Under the pieces are notes generated by a model. That model had not been told where the DNA came from. It made no database searches and saw only the letters and a program-made list of their open reading frames with translations. The translations under genes and the position numbers were made by a program. Below, piece after piece: positions 15,750-25,676 of a stretch of DNA of 64,000 bases (its first letter is position 1; every line of letters starts with the position of its first letter). This DNA comes from an uncultured Campylobacter sp. (GTDB lineage: Bacteria; Campylobacterota; Campylobacteria; Campylobacterales; Campylobacteraceae), in NCBI RefSeq assembly GCF_905373215.1, contig NZ_CAJPRT010000006.1, forward strand, positions 58,082 to 122,081, in the 5' to 3' direction.

Positions 15750-18700
15750 ATGAGCTTATTTAGGTTTTCTATTGCAGCGGCGGGAGCGCTTTGTTTATGC
15801 GCGGCCACTTTAGCTGCACAGGATGATAGCGAAGGTGGCTCCCAAAATTTAGGGCAGATCAATGTTACGGGAAACGTAGAAAGCGACCCGCTTACCAAAA
15901 AAGTCGGCGAAACTAAAAAGAGCGCCAAAACACTAGAAAAGCAGCAAGTCTCCGATACTAGAGACCTCGTAAAATATGAAACGGGGGTTAGCGTCGTTGA
16001 AGCGGGTAGGATGGGCTCTAGCGGCTACTCGATCCGCGGAGTGGACGAAAACCGCGTCGCCATCACGATAGACGGACTTCATCAAGCAGAGACTTTAAGC
16101 TCGCAAGGCTTTAAAGAGATCTTTGAAGGATATGGAAACTTTAATAACACTAGAAACGGCGTCGAGATGGAAAACGTCAAACAAGCTACTATCACCAAAG
16201 GCGCAGACTCGATAAAAGCGGGTTCCGGCGCACTTGGAGGCTCCGTTATGTTCGAGACCAAGGATGCACGGGATTATTTAATCGATAAAAATTGGTTTTA
16301 TGGCTTTAAAGCGGGCATTTCGAGCAGAGATAAAGAGAAAATGAGATCTCATACTCTTGCTGCAAAAGTTAATTGGTTTGACTTTTTAGTAATCAGAACC
16401 GATAGAAATTCTCACGAGCTTAGAAACTACGGATATGGCACTTACGACGATAGTGTAAGAGGAAGAGAGAGGGAGCAAACCGATCCTTATACCATCAAAA
16501 AAGAGAGCACCTTAGTTAAAATATCCTTTCAGCCAAATGATGAAAATAGAATTACCCTCATGAATGATGATTCTAAAAATAGATCGAAAGGCAACGACTA
16601 CTCATATACGCTCTATCCAAGATCGATCACTAATCCCGATTTTTTCGAAAGCAAGCTCGGAGAGAGATACACGGACGATCTTAGTAAGAGAGAAAATAGA
16701 GGTATTGCTTACGAAAATTTTATCGAAACGCCGCTTTGGGATAGTGTAAAATTCTCATTCTCTAATCAAAGAATCAAACAAAGAGCCAGAACGGAGGAGT
16801 ATTGCAGAGGCGATAACTGCGCAGAAACAAGCAATTCAATCGGGCTGCAACCAAAAGGATCAAAAGTAGTCGATAAATACGGCAATGACTTTACTGTCGC
16901 CAGAGAGCGATTGCCCGGGGATTTTACAAATTTTCCGACGCTTACCGACTCGCAAGGCAATAAGCATAGAGACTTTGCCCAGACCAATATAAACGAATAC
17001 GGCTTTGACTGTTCTGTTTTTGATTGCTCCGGAACGACTAGACTTTACAAACCGTCGCCGGGATGGGGGGATGCGCCGTATCAAACACTAGATATAGACC
17101 TGTCTCAAAAAACATATACCACCCCTGACGGTAAATATAAATTTGATATTACAGAGGAAACTCGTAATGGAAAAACATACAAAAAAGTAACGCAAAACTC
17201 ATATGATACCGCAACGAATACTTGGTATAAATCTATCGCCAGCGACCAATATGGAGTTATCCTACCCAACTCAAAAGGCTATAAGGAAAGAGATTGGAAA
17301 GAAAGGGATCTAAATACCGATACGAGGCAGTTTGACTTGGATTTTAGTAAAGATTTTGATCTTTTGACTATGGAAAATAGCCTTACATATGGATTAAAAT
17401 ATATAAAAACCGATAAATCTATGGTAAATAGAGCGGGCTATGACGGAGCGGATCCTCAGTGGTGGGCAAATACCTCTCCCGGTGCGGATTGCCAAGATGC
17501 CGATAAATGGGATGCGCTAAGATGCCCTAGAACCGATCCGGAAACATCGTTTCTAATACCGGTCGAAAGCAAGAACGGAGTCTTTCACGTAGCGGACGAC
17601 GTTATAGTAAATGACTTTTTTGATTTCAATCTAGCCTATAGATACGATAGAGTAAGATACAAACCCGGCTATGTTCCGGGCAAGACTCCAAAGATCCCTG
17701 ACGGTATGGTTGAGGGGCTATTTATACCGCTTGCGAAAAATCCACTTCCCGAGCCTAAGTGGAGCGACTATCCCAACTGGTCGGATTATGTAGAGGCAAG
17801 AAGGAAATATGATGCCAAACAAGCCGAAGTGGATGCGCTAAATGCAACAAATGCCGAGCGAAATATAGAGTATATGTCAAAGCCGAAGGAGTATAAAAAC
17901 AACTCCTATGCCGTGGGTTTAAATTTTAATCCGCTTGAGTTCATAAGAATTCAAACGAAGTATTCAAAAGCCTTTAGGGCGCCTACTACGGATGAGCTAT
18001 ATCTTGCGTTTAAGCATCCCGACTTTACGATAAAGCCGAATGTAGATCTAAGACCCGAAATAGCTAAAACCAAAGAGGTAGCCGTTACCTTTCATAGCGA
18101 AAGTAAGAGTTATATTACGATTAGTAGATTCAAAACGGACTATCAAGACTTCTTAGATCTGGAATATCAAGGCACCAAAAGGGTAAATACGAACGCAAAT
18201 AGCGCACTTGATTTCGATATGTATCAAAACGTAAACAGACAAAGAGCCAAGGTGCACGGTATCGAGATAAGCTCTAAATTTAATCTAAGCGATATCTCTG
18301 ATAGCCTAGGCGGATTTTATGTAGGATATAAATTTACGAAGCAAAAGGGTAAAATTTTAACAGATGATGACGGTTTAGTGCCGATGAATGCGATACAGCC
18401 TAAGACTTCGGTTTATAACGTAGGCTACGCCGAGAAAAATGATAAATTCGGAGTTGATATATACCTTACGACCGTATCGGCCAAAAAACCCGAGGATACC
18501 TACAATATGTTTTGGAAAAACGAGAGGCAAAGCGGAGATCATATAAACGGACGCCCAGTGACCGATTACAGAGCGCATTGGTTGAGCTCTAGCTACAAAG
18601 TGCTAGACCTAGTGGCATACACCAAGCCAACTAAAAATTTAACCTTCAGATTCGGCTGCTACAACATAACCGACGAAAAATATCTAACCTGGGAATCGGC

Positions 18701-18818
18701 TAGATCGGTAAGGTCTTTCGGCACCACGAATATGGTCCGCAAATCAGATAGCCTGGGCATCAACCGTTTCTACGCTCCGGGGCGAAATTTTAAGCTGACC
18801 TTCGAGCTTACTCTGTAA
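15750..18818 (+). CDS. TonB-dependent receptor, transferrin/lactoferrin/haemoglobin type
   Basis: 1022-residue outer-membrane receptor. It has a signal peptide (MSLFRFSIAAAGALCLCA, cleavage near LAAQ) and a TonB-box-like region near GQINVTG. The plug domain contains DTRDLVKYETGVSVVEAG, GYSIRGVDENRVAITIDG and GADSIKAGSGALGGSV, the hallmark of the TbpA/LbpA/haemoglobin receptor family. A long beta-barrel ends in the aromatic-type terminal strand NFKLTFELTL. Extracellular loops contain close cysteine pairs (YCRGDNC, DCSVFDC, and another near residue 580), as in transferrin receptors. Campylobacter jejuni has a comparable receptor (ctuA). No TonB, ExbB or ligand lipoprotein partner is adjacent. 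The substrate (host iron protein or haem) is inference. Confidence 0.9.
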   Translation: MSLFRFSIAAAGALCLCAATLAAQDDSEGGSQNLGQINVTGNVESDPLTKKVGETKKSAKTLEKQQVSDTRDLVKYETGVSVVEAGRMGSSGYSIRGVDENRVAITIDGLHQAETLSSQGFKEIFEGYGNFNNTRNGVEMENVKQATITKGADSIKAGSGALGGSVMFETKDARDYLIDKNWFYGFKAGISSRDKEKMRSHTLAAKVNWFDFLVIRTDRNSHELRNYGYGTYDDSVRGREREQTDPYTIKKESTLVKISFQPNDENRITLMNDDSKNRSKGNDYSYTLYPRSITNPDFFESKLGERYTDDLSKRENRGIAYENFIETPLWDSVKFSFSNQRIKQRARTEEYCRGDNCAETSNSIGLQPKGSKVVDKYGNDFTVARERLPGDFTNFPTLTDSQGNKHRDFAQTNINEYGFDCSVFDCSGTTRLYKPSPGWGDAPYQTLDIDLSQKTYTTPDGKYKFDITEETRNGKTYKKVTQNSYDTATNTWYKSIASDQYGVILPNSKGYKERDWKERDLNTDTRQFDLDFSKDFDLLTMENSLTYGLKYIKTDKSMVNRAGYDGADPQWWANTSPGADCQDADKWDALRCPRTDPETSFLIPVESKNGVFHVADDVIVNDFFDFNLAYRYDRVRYKPGYVPGKTPKIPDGMVEGLFIPLAKNPLPEPKWSDYPNWSDYVEARRKYDAKQAEVDALNATNAERNIEYMSKPKEYKNNSYAVGLNFNPLEFIRIQTKYSKAFRAPTTDELYLAFKHPDFTIKPNVDLRPEIAKTKEVAVTFHSESKSYITISRFKTDYQDFLDLEYQGTKRVNTNANSALDFDMYQNVNRQRAKVHGIEISSKFNLSDISDSLGGFYVGYKFTKQKGKILTDDDGLVPMNAIQPKTSVYNVGYAEKNDKFGVDIYLTTVSAKKPEDTYNMFWKNERQSGDHINGRPVTDYRAHWLSSSYKVLDLVAYTKPTKNLTFRFGCYNITDEKYLTWESARSVRSFGTTNMVRKSDSLGINRFYAPGRNFKLTFELTL

Positions 18819-18826
18819 ATTTCAAT

Positions 18827-18863
18827 AAAATTTGGACTAAATTCAATATCTAGTCCAAATTTT
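18827..18863 (+). terminator. Terminator of the TonB receptor gene
   Basis: A perfect 13-bp inverted repeat (AAAATTTGGACTA / TAGTCCAAATTTT) with an 11-base loop, beginning nine bases after the stop codon. The descending arm ends in TTTT followed by more T-rich sequence. Confidence 0.8.
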
Positions 18864-19514
18864 AATCTTTAAAATTTTTAAACGGCTCGGTAAAACCGCA
18901 ACTTCTTTTTGAGTGTATCAACGAGGGTATTGTTTATCAAATCTCCCGACTGCTTTCGAGATCAGCTAGGGCTCGTATAAAAAGAGCGGGTTAAATTTTA
19001 CCCTGCAGCGATCTAGCGAAAAAATTTATAGAATTTTATAAAACGCGCAACCACACAGATGCCGCTACGCTTTCGGTAAAGAAATTTTACTGCTATCTGA
19101 GGCTTGCCAATTACATAGCATCGTATGATTTTGTGATATATCTTTAAAATTTTAAAATTTTACGTAGCGCAGCAACTCAAAGGATTCTATCTGCGATGAT
19201 GTCAGCTTTGTAATTTTGCAATGACGCTCGCGATCTCTTTCAAAATTAAGATAGCGAATTTTGAAATTTTAACTGCACCATGCAAAGCTTTTTGGCTCGC
19301 GGAATTTCTCTACCGTTAGCTTGTAGAGCTCCGATCCTCGTCGCACCATTTCACGCAATGTAGTTTTAAAAAATCTTTATTTGAATAACTCAAGACTGCT
19401 TAGCTTAACCGCCGAAAAACAAGCGAAAAAACTAAGCGCGGGCTTTAGGTAAAATTTGCGTGGAATTTAAAATATTTTAAAATTTGAGAATTTGTAGAAT
19501 TAAAATTTAAAGAT
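18864..19514. other. Gene-free stretch between convergent genes
   Basis: About 650 bases between two terminator hairpins, with no supportable coding frame on either strand and no tRNA-like fold seen. AAATTT and AAAATTTT words are scattered through it. It could hold a small RNA, but no promoter-terminator pair stood out. Confidence 0.4.
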
Positions 19515-19545
19515 AAATTTTGACCGAACTGATCGGTCAAAATTT
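19515..19545 (-). terminator. Terminator of ppa
   Basis: A perfect 13-bp inverted repeat (AAATTTTGACCGA / TCGGTCAAAATTT) with a 5-base loop, 34 bases past the ppa stop codon on the minus strand. The symmetric T/A ends would let it work in both directions. Confidence 0.75.
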
Positions 19546-19579
19546 GATTAAATTTTAGCGCCGAGTGCGCAAAAAGGGA

Positions 19580-20098
19580 TTATTTATATGCCTTAATTGC
19601 TTTGTCTAGGATTTTCTCCGCTTCCGCGGCGCTTGCGAAATCCTTCACTTTGACCCATTTATTCGGCTCTAAAAGCTTGTAGGTTTCGAAGAAATTTTTG
19701 ATCTTATCCAGCGTCGCTTTAGGAAGATCGGCGACCCCTTTGATGCCGTTATATCGCGGATCGATCTTGCTAACCGGCACGGCAAGCAGCTTCTCATCCA
19801 TGCCGCTTTCGTCCTCCATCATCAAAACGCCGATTAAGCGGCACGGGATCACGCTACCGGCGGCAAGCGGGTATTCGTTTAGCACCAAAACATCCGCGGG
19901 ATCACCGTCGTCAGCCAAGGTATTGGGCACGAAGCCGTAGTTTGCGGGATAAAACATGGCGCCGTAGAGCACGCGATCTACGCAGAGCGCGCCGCTTGCT
20001 TTGTCGATCTCGTATTTGATGTTCGAGCCGTAAGGGATCTCGATTATCGCGTTGATTTTATCGGGGTTTGAGCCCACTTTTATCTTTGAAAGATCCAT
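19580..20098 (-). CDS. ppa: Inorganic pyrophosphatase
   Basis: 172-residue family I soluble pyrophosphatase. It hydrolyses pyrophosphate to two phosphates and so drives biosynthetic reactions in the cytoplasm. The metal-binding signature DDGDPADVLVL is intact, along with YGSNIKYEIDK and the FYPANYGFVPNT segment. The length is typical. It lies with adk and aspS on the minus strand in the same order as the C. jejuni Cj0638c-Cj0640c region. A BOF-fold gene lies between ppa and adk. Confidence 0.97.
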   Translation of the reverse strand: MDLSKIKVGSNPDKINAIIEIPYGSNIKYEIDKASGALCVDRVLYGAMFYPANYGFVPNTLADDGDPADVLVLNEYPLAAGSVIPCRLIGVLMMEDESGMDEKLLAVPVSKIDPRYNGIKGVADLPKATLDKIKNFFETYKLLEPNKWVKVKDFASAAEAEKILDKAIKAYK

Positions 20099-20107
20099 AG
20101 TTTTCCT

Positions 20108-20464
20108 TTATTTAGAATTTAAAATTTTGATATTTTTCACATCTATCGTCGTTTTGGTAAAATCTTTGTCGATCTCGCCGCTAATTCGCACGAGCGTATT
20201 TTCATCCACGCTCACGCCGCGCCAAACGTCATCATCGATCTCAACCTCGATGCTATCGCCGTTTTGATCCACAAATCGATAATGTTCATGTCTGAGCTGG
20301 GATTTTATCTTGCCGTCGATTACGACAAAAGAATCATCTCTTAATTTAAGCGCTTCTTTGACGCTTGACGGCTGAGTTTGCGCCGCGGAGCCGCTTGGCA
20401 CGAACCCGCCCGCAGCGAATGCGGCCGCGCACAAAACCATACTAATTAAAAATTTTCTAACCAT
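20108..20464 (-). CDS. Periplasmic BOF (OB-fold) family protein, YgiW-like
   Basis: 118-residue exported protein. The start at 20464 is preferred to a longer frame because AAGGAT lies just upstream and the product then begins with a proper signal peptide (MVRKFLISMVLCAAAFAAGG). The mature region (VKEALKLRDDSFVVIDGKI, then EVEIDDDVWRGVSVDENT and VRISGEIDKDF) follows the bacterial OB-fold family typified by YgiW/VisP. Those are small periplasmic stress-related proteins binding small ligands or cations. Here the ligand is unknown. The gene ends 9 bases before ppa and is probably cotranscribed with it. Confidence 0.85.
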   Translation of the reverse strand: MVRKFLISMVLCAAAFAAGGFVPSGSAAQTQPSSVKEALKLRDDSFVVIDGKIKSQLRHEHYRFVDQNGDSIEVEIDDDVWRGVSVDENTLVRISGEIDKDFTKTTIDVKNIKILNSK

Positions 20465-20742
20465 ATCTATCCTTAAAATTTTAATCTCTGCGTCCGCAAA
20501 CAGATCCGAAATTTCATTAAATTTAAAATCCGCTTGCATTTGGGCGCTCGCATTTAAATTTACACGGCGAGCTGCTTATAAATTTACGCTTGAAATTGGC
20601 TATCTCGCGCAACGGCAAGCTATAAATTTCAAAGCGCGCTCGTCGTGCTAAAGGGCGCGTTAAATTTAAGCGCGATCTGCACCGCTTGCGGTATGTAAAA
20701 GAAACCAAAGGCACTTAAAATTTAAGCCGCCATCCAAGCGCG

Positions 20743-21324
20743 CTAGCCCAGTTTTTCGATCTGCGCGGCGATTATAGCGTTTATGTCCGCTACGATCTCC
20801 TCGACCGTGCGCTCGCCGTTTACGCTGTAAAATACGCCTGCGTCGCCGTAAAATTTACGGATATCCTCGATCGGCTCTGAAAATACCGCCATGCGGTTTT
20901 TAAAGACCTCCTCGTTGTCGTCCGCTCCGCGAGCTCGTCCTAAAACACGCTCCTTGGCGACCTCCTCGCTGACGCACACTTCGATGACTGCGCTAAGATT
21001 TACATCATCGTCGCCTCGCAGCACCTCGTCTAGCTTATTCATCTGCTCGACGCTCCTTGGATAGCCGTCGATGATGATGAAATCTTTAGGCGAGCTCTTA
21101 ATTGCGCTAACTATAGCATTTACGACGATATCAAGCGGCACGAGATTGCCTTTAGAAATGAAGCCATCTATCTGCCTGCCCAGAGCGCTGCCGCTTGCTA
21201 CCTCGGCGCGTAGCAGATCGCCCGTGGAGTAGTGCTCGATGCTTTGATTCATCTGAGCGATCATACTCGCATCGGTCGTTTTGCCGCTGCCAGGAGCGCC
21301 GATGATTAAAAAAAGGCTTTTCAT
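20743..21324 (-). CDS. adk: Adenylate kinase
   Basis: 193-residue cytoplasmic enzyme interconverting ATP plus AMP and two ADP. The P-loop is GAPGSGKTTDA at residues 8-18, the AMP-binding region YSTGDLLRAEVASGS follows, and IIDGYPRS is the conserved strand-loop. The LID region is the short form (RARGADDNEEVFKNRM) without a zinc-binding insertion, as in other campylobacters. Its ATG overlaps the aspS stop by 4 bases (ATGA), so the two are translationally coupled. Confidence 0.97.
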   Translation of the reverse strand: MKSLFLIIGAPGSGKTTDASMIAQMNQSIEHYSTGDLLRAEVASGSALGRQIDGFISKGNLVPLDIVVNAIVSAIKSSPKDFIIIDGYPRSVEQMNKLDEVLRGDDDVNLSAVIEVCVSEEVAKERVLGRARGADDNEEVFKNRMAVFSEPIEDIRKFYGDAGVFYSVNGERTVEEIVADINAIIAAQIEKLG

Positions 21325-23075
21325 TTTTGCTCCTTTTTCTGAAGCCTAAGACCTAGCTCGCGAAGCTGCTCGTCTGTAACGACGCTAGGGGCTTTGGTGA
21401 GCGGACACTGCGCGCGCTGCGTTTTAGGAAACGCGATAACCTCGCGGATACTGCTTGAGCCGGTAACCAGCATCATCAGCCTGTCAAAGCCGATCGCGAT
21501 ACCTCCGTGCGGAGGCGCGCCGAAGCTTAGCGCATCAAGCAGGAAGCCGAATTTCTCCCTCTGCTCCGCAGGCTCGATCTTAAGCAGCCTAAAGACCTTT
21601 TCTTGAATGTCCGCTTTATGGATCCTGATGCTGCCGCCGCCAAGCTCGATGCCGTTTAGCACGACATCGTAGGCAATCGAGGTAATATCCTCCAAATCAG
21701 GCTCGTCGGGATTGTTCGGCATCGTAAAAGGATGGTGCATCGCGGAGTAGCTGCCGTCGTCGTTTTGCTCAAACATAGGGAAATTTACGACCCACAAAAA
21801 CTCAAGCCTGTTCGGATCGATAAGACCAAGCTCGTTTGCAAGGAAAATTCTAAATCTGCCCATATAATCAAGCACGATTTTCTTTTTGCCTGCACCGAAA
21901 AATACGACGTCGCCGACTTTAAGCTCGCAGCGCTTGATGAGCTCGTCCAGCTCGCTTTTTTCAAAGAATTTTACTAGCGGCCCCTTTAGACCGTCCTCTT
22001 TTACTTGGATAAACGCAAGTCCCTGCGCGCCGAATTTTTTTACGTATTCCTCAAAGCCTTGCATCTGGCGCTTGCTAAATTTCAGATCGCCGCCCTCGAC
22101 TTTTAGGGCTTTAACGCGGTTGGCTTTGCGGTCTTTGGCTAAATTTGAAAAAATTTCGTTGCTCGATTTTTCAAAAATATCGGCTACGTCGATGAAAGGC
22201 ATATCGTAGCGCAGATCGGGTTTGTCGCTGCCGTAAAGCTCCATCGCGTCCTTATACTCCATATGTCTAAAAGGGGTGACGATCTCGCGGCCGCAGGATT
22301 TGAAAATATCCTTTAAAACCTCCTCGGCCACGCTCATTACGTCGTACTGGGTATTGAAACTCATCTCGATATCGATCTGCGTAAATTCCGGCTGGCGGTC
22401 GGCGCGCAGGTCCTCATCGCGGAAGCAGCGCGCGATCTGGAAGTATTTATCAAAGCCCGAGCACATCAAAAGCTGCTTGAAAAGTTGCGGACTTTGCGGA
22501 AGCGCGTAGAAGCTGCCCGGATAGACGCGGCTAGGCACCAGATAATCCCTAGCGCCCTCAGGCGTCGCGCGCGTTAAGATCGGCGTTTCGACCTCCACAA
22601 AGCCGAGCCTATCAAGAGCATTTCGCGCGGCGATCGCAGCCTTGGAGCGCATCTTAAATTTATCGAAGCTTCCCTCAGCGCGCAGATCCAAAAAGCGGTA
22701 TTTTAGCTTCGTTTCTTCGTTGACGCTTTTATCGCCGATTACGAAAGGAAGCGGCTTGCTTGGATTTTCGATCTCTAAGCTTTCTACTACAACTTCGATA
22801 TCGCCGGTTTTTAAATTTGGATTTTCAAGCCCTTCGCCGCGAGCGCGGATCTTGCCAACGGCTTTTAGGACGAATTCGTTTCGCACGGTATTTGCTACCT
22901 CGTATGCCGAGTGGCTATCTTTGGGATCACAGACTAGCTGTAAAAGCCCGCTTCGGTCGCGCAAATCTATAAAAATAACGCCGCCGTGGTCGCGGTAAGA
23001 ATTTACCCAGCCGCACACGGTTACACTTTTGCCGATATCGTTTTTACTCAAATCGGCGCAATAATGACTTCGCAA
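21321..23075 (-). CDS. aspS: Aspartyl-tRNA synthetase
   Basis: 584-residue class II synthetase that charges tRNA-Asp; epsilonproteobacterial forms are often non-discriminating and also charge tRNA-Asn. The N-terminal OB-fold anticodon-binding domain begins LRSHYCADLSKNDIG. Class II motif 2 (CFRDEDLRADRQPEFTQID) and motif 3 (GIAIGFDRLMMLVTG) are present. The start is taken as TTG at 23075 because AAAGGAG lies 5 bases upstream and the family N-terminus begins there; a longer frame from ATG 23108 adds 11 atypical residues. It is divergent from nadK and coupled to adk. Confidence 0.96.
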   Translation of the reverse strand: MRSHYCADLSKNDIGKSVTVCGWVNSYRDHGGVIFIDLRDRSGLLQLVCDPKDSHSAYEVANTVRNEFVLKAVGKIRARGEGLENPNLKTGDIEVVVESLEIENPSKPLPFVIGDKSVNEETKLKYRFLDLRAEGSFDKFKMRSKAAIAARNALDRLGFVEVETPILTRATPEGARDYLVPSRVYPGSFYALPQSPQLFKQLLMCSGFDKYFQIARCFRDEDLRADRQPEFTQIDIEMSFNTQYDVMSVAEEVLKDIFKSCGREIVTPFRHMEYKDAMELYGSDKPDLRYDMPFIDVADIFEKSSNEIFSNLAKDRKANRVKALKVEGGDLKFSKRQMQGFEEYVKKFGAQGLAFIQVKEDGLKGPLVKFFEKSELDELIKRCELKVGDVVFFGAGKKKIVLDYMGRFRIFLANELGLIDPNRLEFLWVVNFPMFEQNDDGSYSAMHHPFTMPNNPDEPDLEDITSIAYDVVLNGIELGGGSIRIHKADIQEKVFRLLKIEPAEQREKFGFLLDALSFGAPPHGGIAIGFDRLMMLVTGSSSIREVIAFPKTQRAQCPLTKAPSVVTDEQLRELGLRLQKKEQK

Positions 23076-23158
23076 ATTTACTCCTTTAAAATTATTTGTA
23101 AAACGCAAGTATAGTTAAATTTTGCTTTTACAAAGCTAATTTTTTATAAAATAAAACT

Positions 23159-24034
23159 ATGGAAAACAAAATTCATAAAAACCTTAAATTCGCGGGGCTA
23201 ATAGCCAAAAAATCAGAAGAGATTCGCCCCGTCGTGGAGCAAATTTGCGAAATTTTAAAAGCGCAAGGTATTGAGCTTTTGTTTGAAGAGGACGGAGCGG
23301 AATTTTTTGGCCTTAAGCCGCATACGCTTGCAGAAATTTTAAAAAAGACCAATTTTTTAATTAGCCTCGGCGGCGACGGCACGCTTATCGGGCTTGCGAG
23401 GCTGCTAAGCGATAAAAACGCCTTTATTTTGGGTATCAACGCGGGCACTCTCGGGTTTTTAACGGACGTGCAGCCTAGCGAATTCGCAAAATTTTTAAAG
23501 GAATTTTTGCGTGGCGAATACGAGATCGAGCGCCCGTTTTTGCTTGAAGTTATACTGGAAAACGGCGGCGGCAAAATCGTCCGCAAGACCGCATTTAACG
23601 ACGTCGTAATTACCCGCAGTCATATCTCTTCGATGGCGAAGATCGATGCGTTTTTAAATAGAAAATATTTCAACACCTACTACGGCGACGGCGTGATCGT
23701 AAGCTCCGCCGTGGGCTCGACCGCGTATAATATGAGCGCGAACGGATCTATCGTCTATCCGCTGTGCGACGTGTTTTGCGTCACGCCGATCTGCTCGCAC
23801 AGCCTGACGCAGCGGCCTTTGATCTTGCCAAAAGAGTATCTCGTAAGTTTCAAAAACGCCGGAAGCTCCGAAGTTAGCGTCGTCATCGACGGACAAGATG
23901 TTTTTGATATGGCGGAATTTCACAGCGTGAGCGTTAAAATTTCGCACGCAAAGGCAAATTTAATAAAACGCAGAAGCTACGATTATTTCGACGTTTTAAA
24001 AGCCAAACTCAGATGGGGGCACGGCGGATGTTAG
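23159..24034 (+). CDS. nadK: NAD kinase
   Basis: 291-residue enzyme phosphorylating NAD to NADP. The family signature LGGDGTLIGLARLL is near residue 72. Further conserved blocks are GINAGTLGFLTDV, SSMAKIDAFLN, YYGDGVIVSSAVGSTAYNMSANGSIV and PICSHSLTQRPLIL. It is first in a plus-strand operon with recN, which overlaps its end, and diverges from aspS across an 83-bp promoter region containing ATAAAATAAAA. Length and motifs are normal. Confidence 0.97.
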   Translation: MENKIHKNLKFAGLIAKKSEEIRPVVEQICEILKAQGIELLFEEDGAEFFGLKPHTLAEILKKTNFLISLGGDGTLIGLARLLSDKNAFILGINAGTLGFLTDVQPSEFAKFLKEFLRGEYEIERPFLLEVILENGGGKIVRKTAFNDVVITRSHISSMAKIDAFLNRKYFNTYYGDGVIVSSAVGSTAYNMSANGSIVYPLCDVFCVTPICSHSLTQRPLILPKEYLVSFKNAGSSEVSVVIDGQDVFDMAEFHSVSVKISHAKANLIKRRSYDYFDVLKAKLRWGHGGC

Positions 24035-25551
24035 AAAGAATTTATATTAAAAATAATCTAGGTTTTTGCGAGAGCGAGCTTAGTTTTGGCCCAGGACTTA
24101 GCGTATTTACAGGTATCAGCGGCGCGGGTAAATCGGTATTAATAGGCGCGATTTTAGCGGTGTTCGGGCTTAAAGAATGCGAGGCTGAGCTCATAGAAGC
24201 GGACGTAGAGCATCAATTTGATATGGGAAATTTCGGCTTGATAAACGATATGCCAAATACCTTTCGCGTTCTAAAAGAGCGTAGCTTGCGATACTTTATA
24301 AATTCCCAATCGGTCTCGAAAAAAAATCTAAGCACGATCGCCGGCGAATACGTGAAATTTTTAGGCGCGAAAAACGCCGGCGAAATGAGTAGCGACAGCT
24401 TGCTAAAATTACTTGATTTTATCGCCGCGAAAAAAGATGCGGCGCACGCGCAAAGCCTATCGGAGCTTCAAAGCGCTTTTGTGGAATTTAGCCGCACAAA
24501 AAAGCAGCTGGATGAAATTTTGGATCAAGAGCGCAAGATTGAGGAGTTAAAGGAATTTGCTCGCTTCGAGATTGAAAAAATCGAGCGCGTATCGCCTAAG
24601 ATCGGCGAATATGAGGAGCTTTTGCAGATCAAAAAAAAGCTTAGTAAAAAAGATAAGATCGAGGAACTTTGGGCTAGGGCGCAGGGCGTTTTTGAGCTGG
24701 AGCGCAGCGTCATCGAAGCGCTAAGTCTTAGCGGACTGGATAGTGCGTTTTTTGAGGATGCGATGAACGAGCTGCGGCTAAAGCAAGAAAGCTTGAATTT
24801 AGACGAGCTCGAAAATATCGACATAGAGAAAATTTTAGATCGCATCGAAGCTCTTAGCGCGCTAAATAGGCGCTACGGAAGCATAGAAGAGGCTTTAGCT
24901 ACGCTTGAAGCGCGCAAGAAAGAGCTTGAGCATTACGAGCAGTTAAGCTTTGAAAAAACCAAGTTGCAAACGGAATTTAAACGTCTTAGCGAAAGCACCG
25001 CTACCCTTGCCGAAAAAATTAGCGAGGCTCGCAAGGGCGCTAAAAAACGGCTCGAGGATCTGATAAATTCCTATCTAAAGCAGCTTTATATGGACGGAGT
25101 GGAGCTTAGTTTTAAGCCTACGGCGCTTAGTGAGTGCGGCACGGACGAAATTTGCGTTAGCTTGTGCAAGACGGAATTTAAAAATTTAAGCTCAGGCGAG
25201 ACGAACCGCCTACGCCTTGCTTTCATCGCGGCAAGCTTGGAGCTTACAAATAACGGCGAGGGAATTTTAATCTTAGACGAGATTGATTCAAATTTAAGCG
25301 GAAAAGAGGCGATGAGTATCGCAAACGTGCTGGTAAAAATTTCAAAATTTTATCAAATTTTTGCGATCTCACACCAGCCGCAGCTTAGCTCAAAGGCTGC
25401 GTCACACTTTTTAGTAAGTAAAACGAACGGCAAATCTAGCGTGAGATTATTAAGCGAAAATGAGAAAATAACAGAGCTAGCTCGTATGATAAGCGGCGAG
25501 ACTATTACTGCAGAAGCCCTGGAATTCGCTAAAAAACTAAGGCAAAGCTGA
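24028..25551 (+). CDS. recN: DNA repair protein RecN
   Basis: 507-residue SMC-like ATPase involved in double-strand break repair. Walker A GISGAGKSVLIGAI is near residue 30. A long central coiled coil (Glu/Lys/Leu-rich, about residues 150-340) is followed by the ABC signature NLSSGETNRLRLAF and Walker B GILILDEIDSNLSGKEA. The start ATG 24028 overlaps the nadK stop by 7 bases; an ATG 15 bases earlier is possible but less likely. At about 507 residues it is somewhat shorter than the 550 of enterobacterial RecN, mainly in the coiled coil, as in related campylobacters. Confidence 0.93.
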   Translation: MLERIYIKNNLGFCESELSFGPGLSVFTGISGAGKSVLIGAILAVFGLKECEAELIEADVEHQFDMGNFGLINDMPNTFRVLKERSLRYFINSQSVSKKNLSTIAGEYVKFLGAKNAGEMSSDSLLKLLDFIAAKKDAAHAQSLSELQSAFVEFSRTKKQLDEILDQERKIEELKEFARFEIEKIERVSPKIGEYEELLQIKKKLSKKDKIEELWARAQGVFELERSVIEALSLSGLDSAFFEDAMNELRLKQESLNLDELENIDIEKILDRIEALSALNRRYGSIEEALATLEARKKELEHYEQLSFEKTKLQTEFKRLSESTATLAEKISEARKGAKKRLEDLINSYLKQLYMDGVELSFKPTALSECGTDEICVSLCKTEFKNLSSGETNRLRLAFIAASLELTNNGEGILILDEIDSNLSGKEAMSIANVLVKISKFYQIFAISHQPQLSSKAASHFLVSKTNGKSSVRLLSENEKITELARMISGETITAEALEFAKKLRQS

Positions 25552-25590
25552 AGGAATTTTAAGCTTAAGTTTAAATCTGAAATTTTTTGC

Positions 25591-25596
25591 TACAAT
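25591..25596 (+). promoter_or_regulatory. Putative -10 box before tatD
   Basis: TACAAT preceded by a T-rich run and TTGC, about 80 bases before the tatD start, in the 125-base gap after recN. It suggests that tatD and the two downstream envelope genes have their own promoter. Confidence 0.35.
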
Positions 25597-25676
25597 ACCG
25601 CGTTTAATTTAAATTTAAGTGTGATTTTGCAAAACGACGTAAAATCCGCTTCGAAAAATTTTATCAAGTGAGTTTT

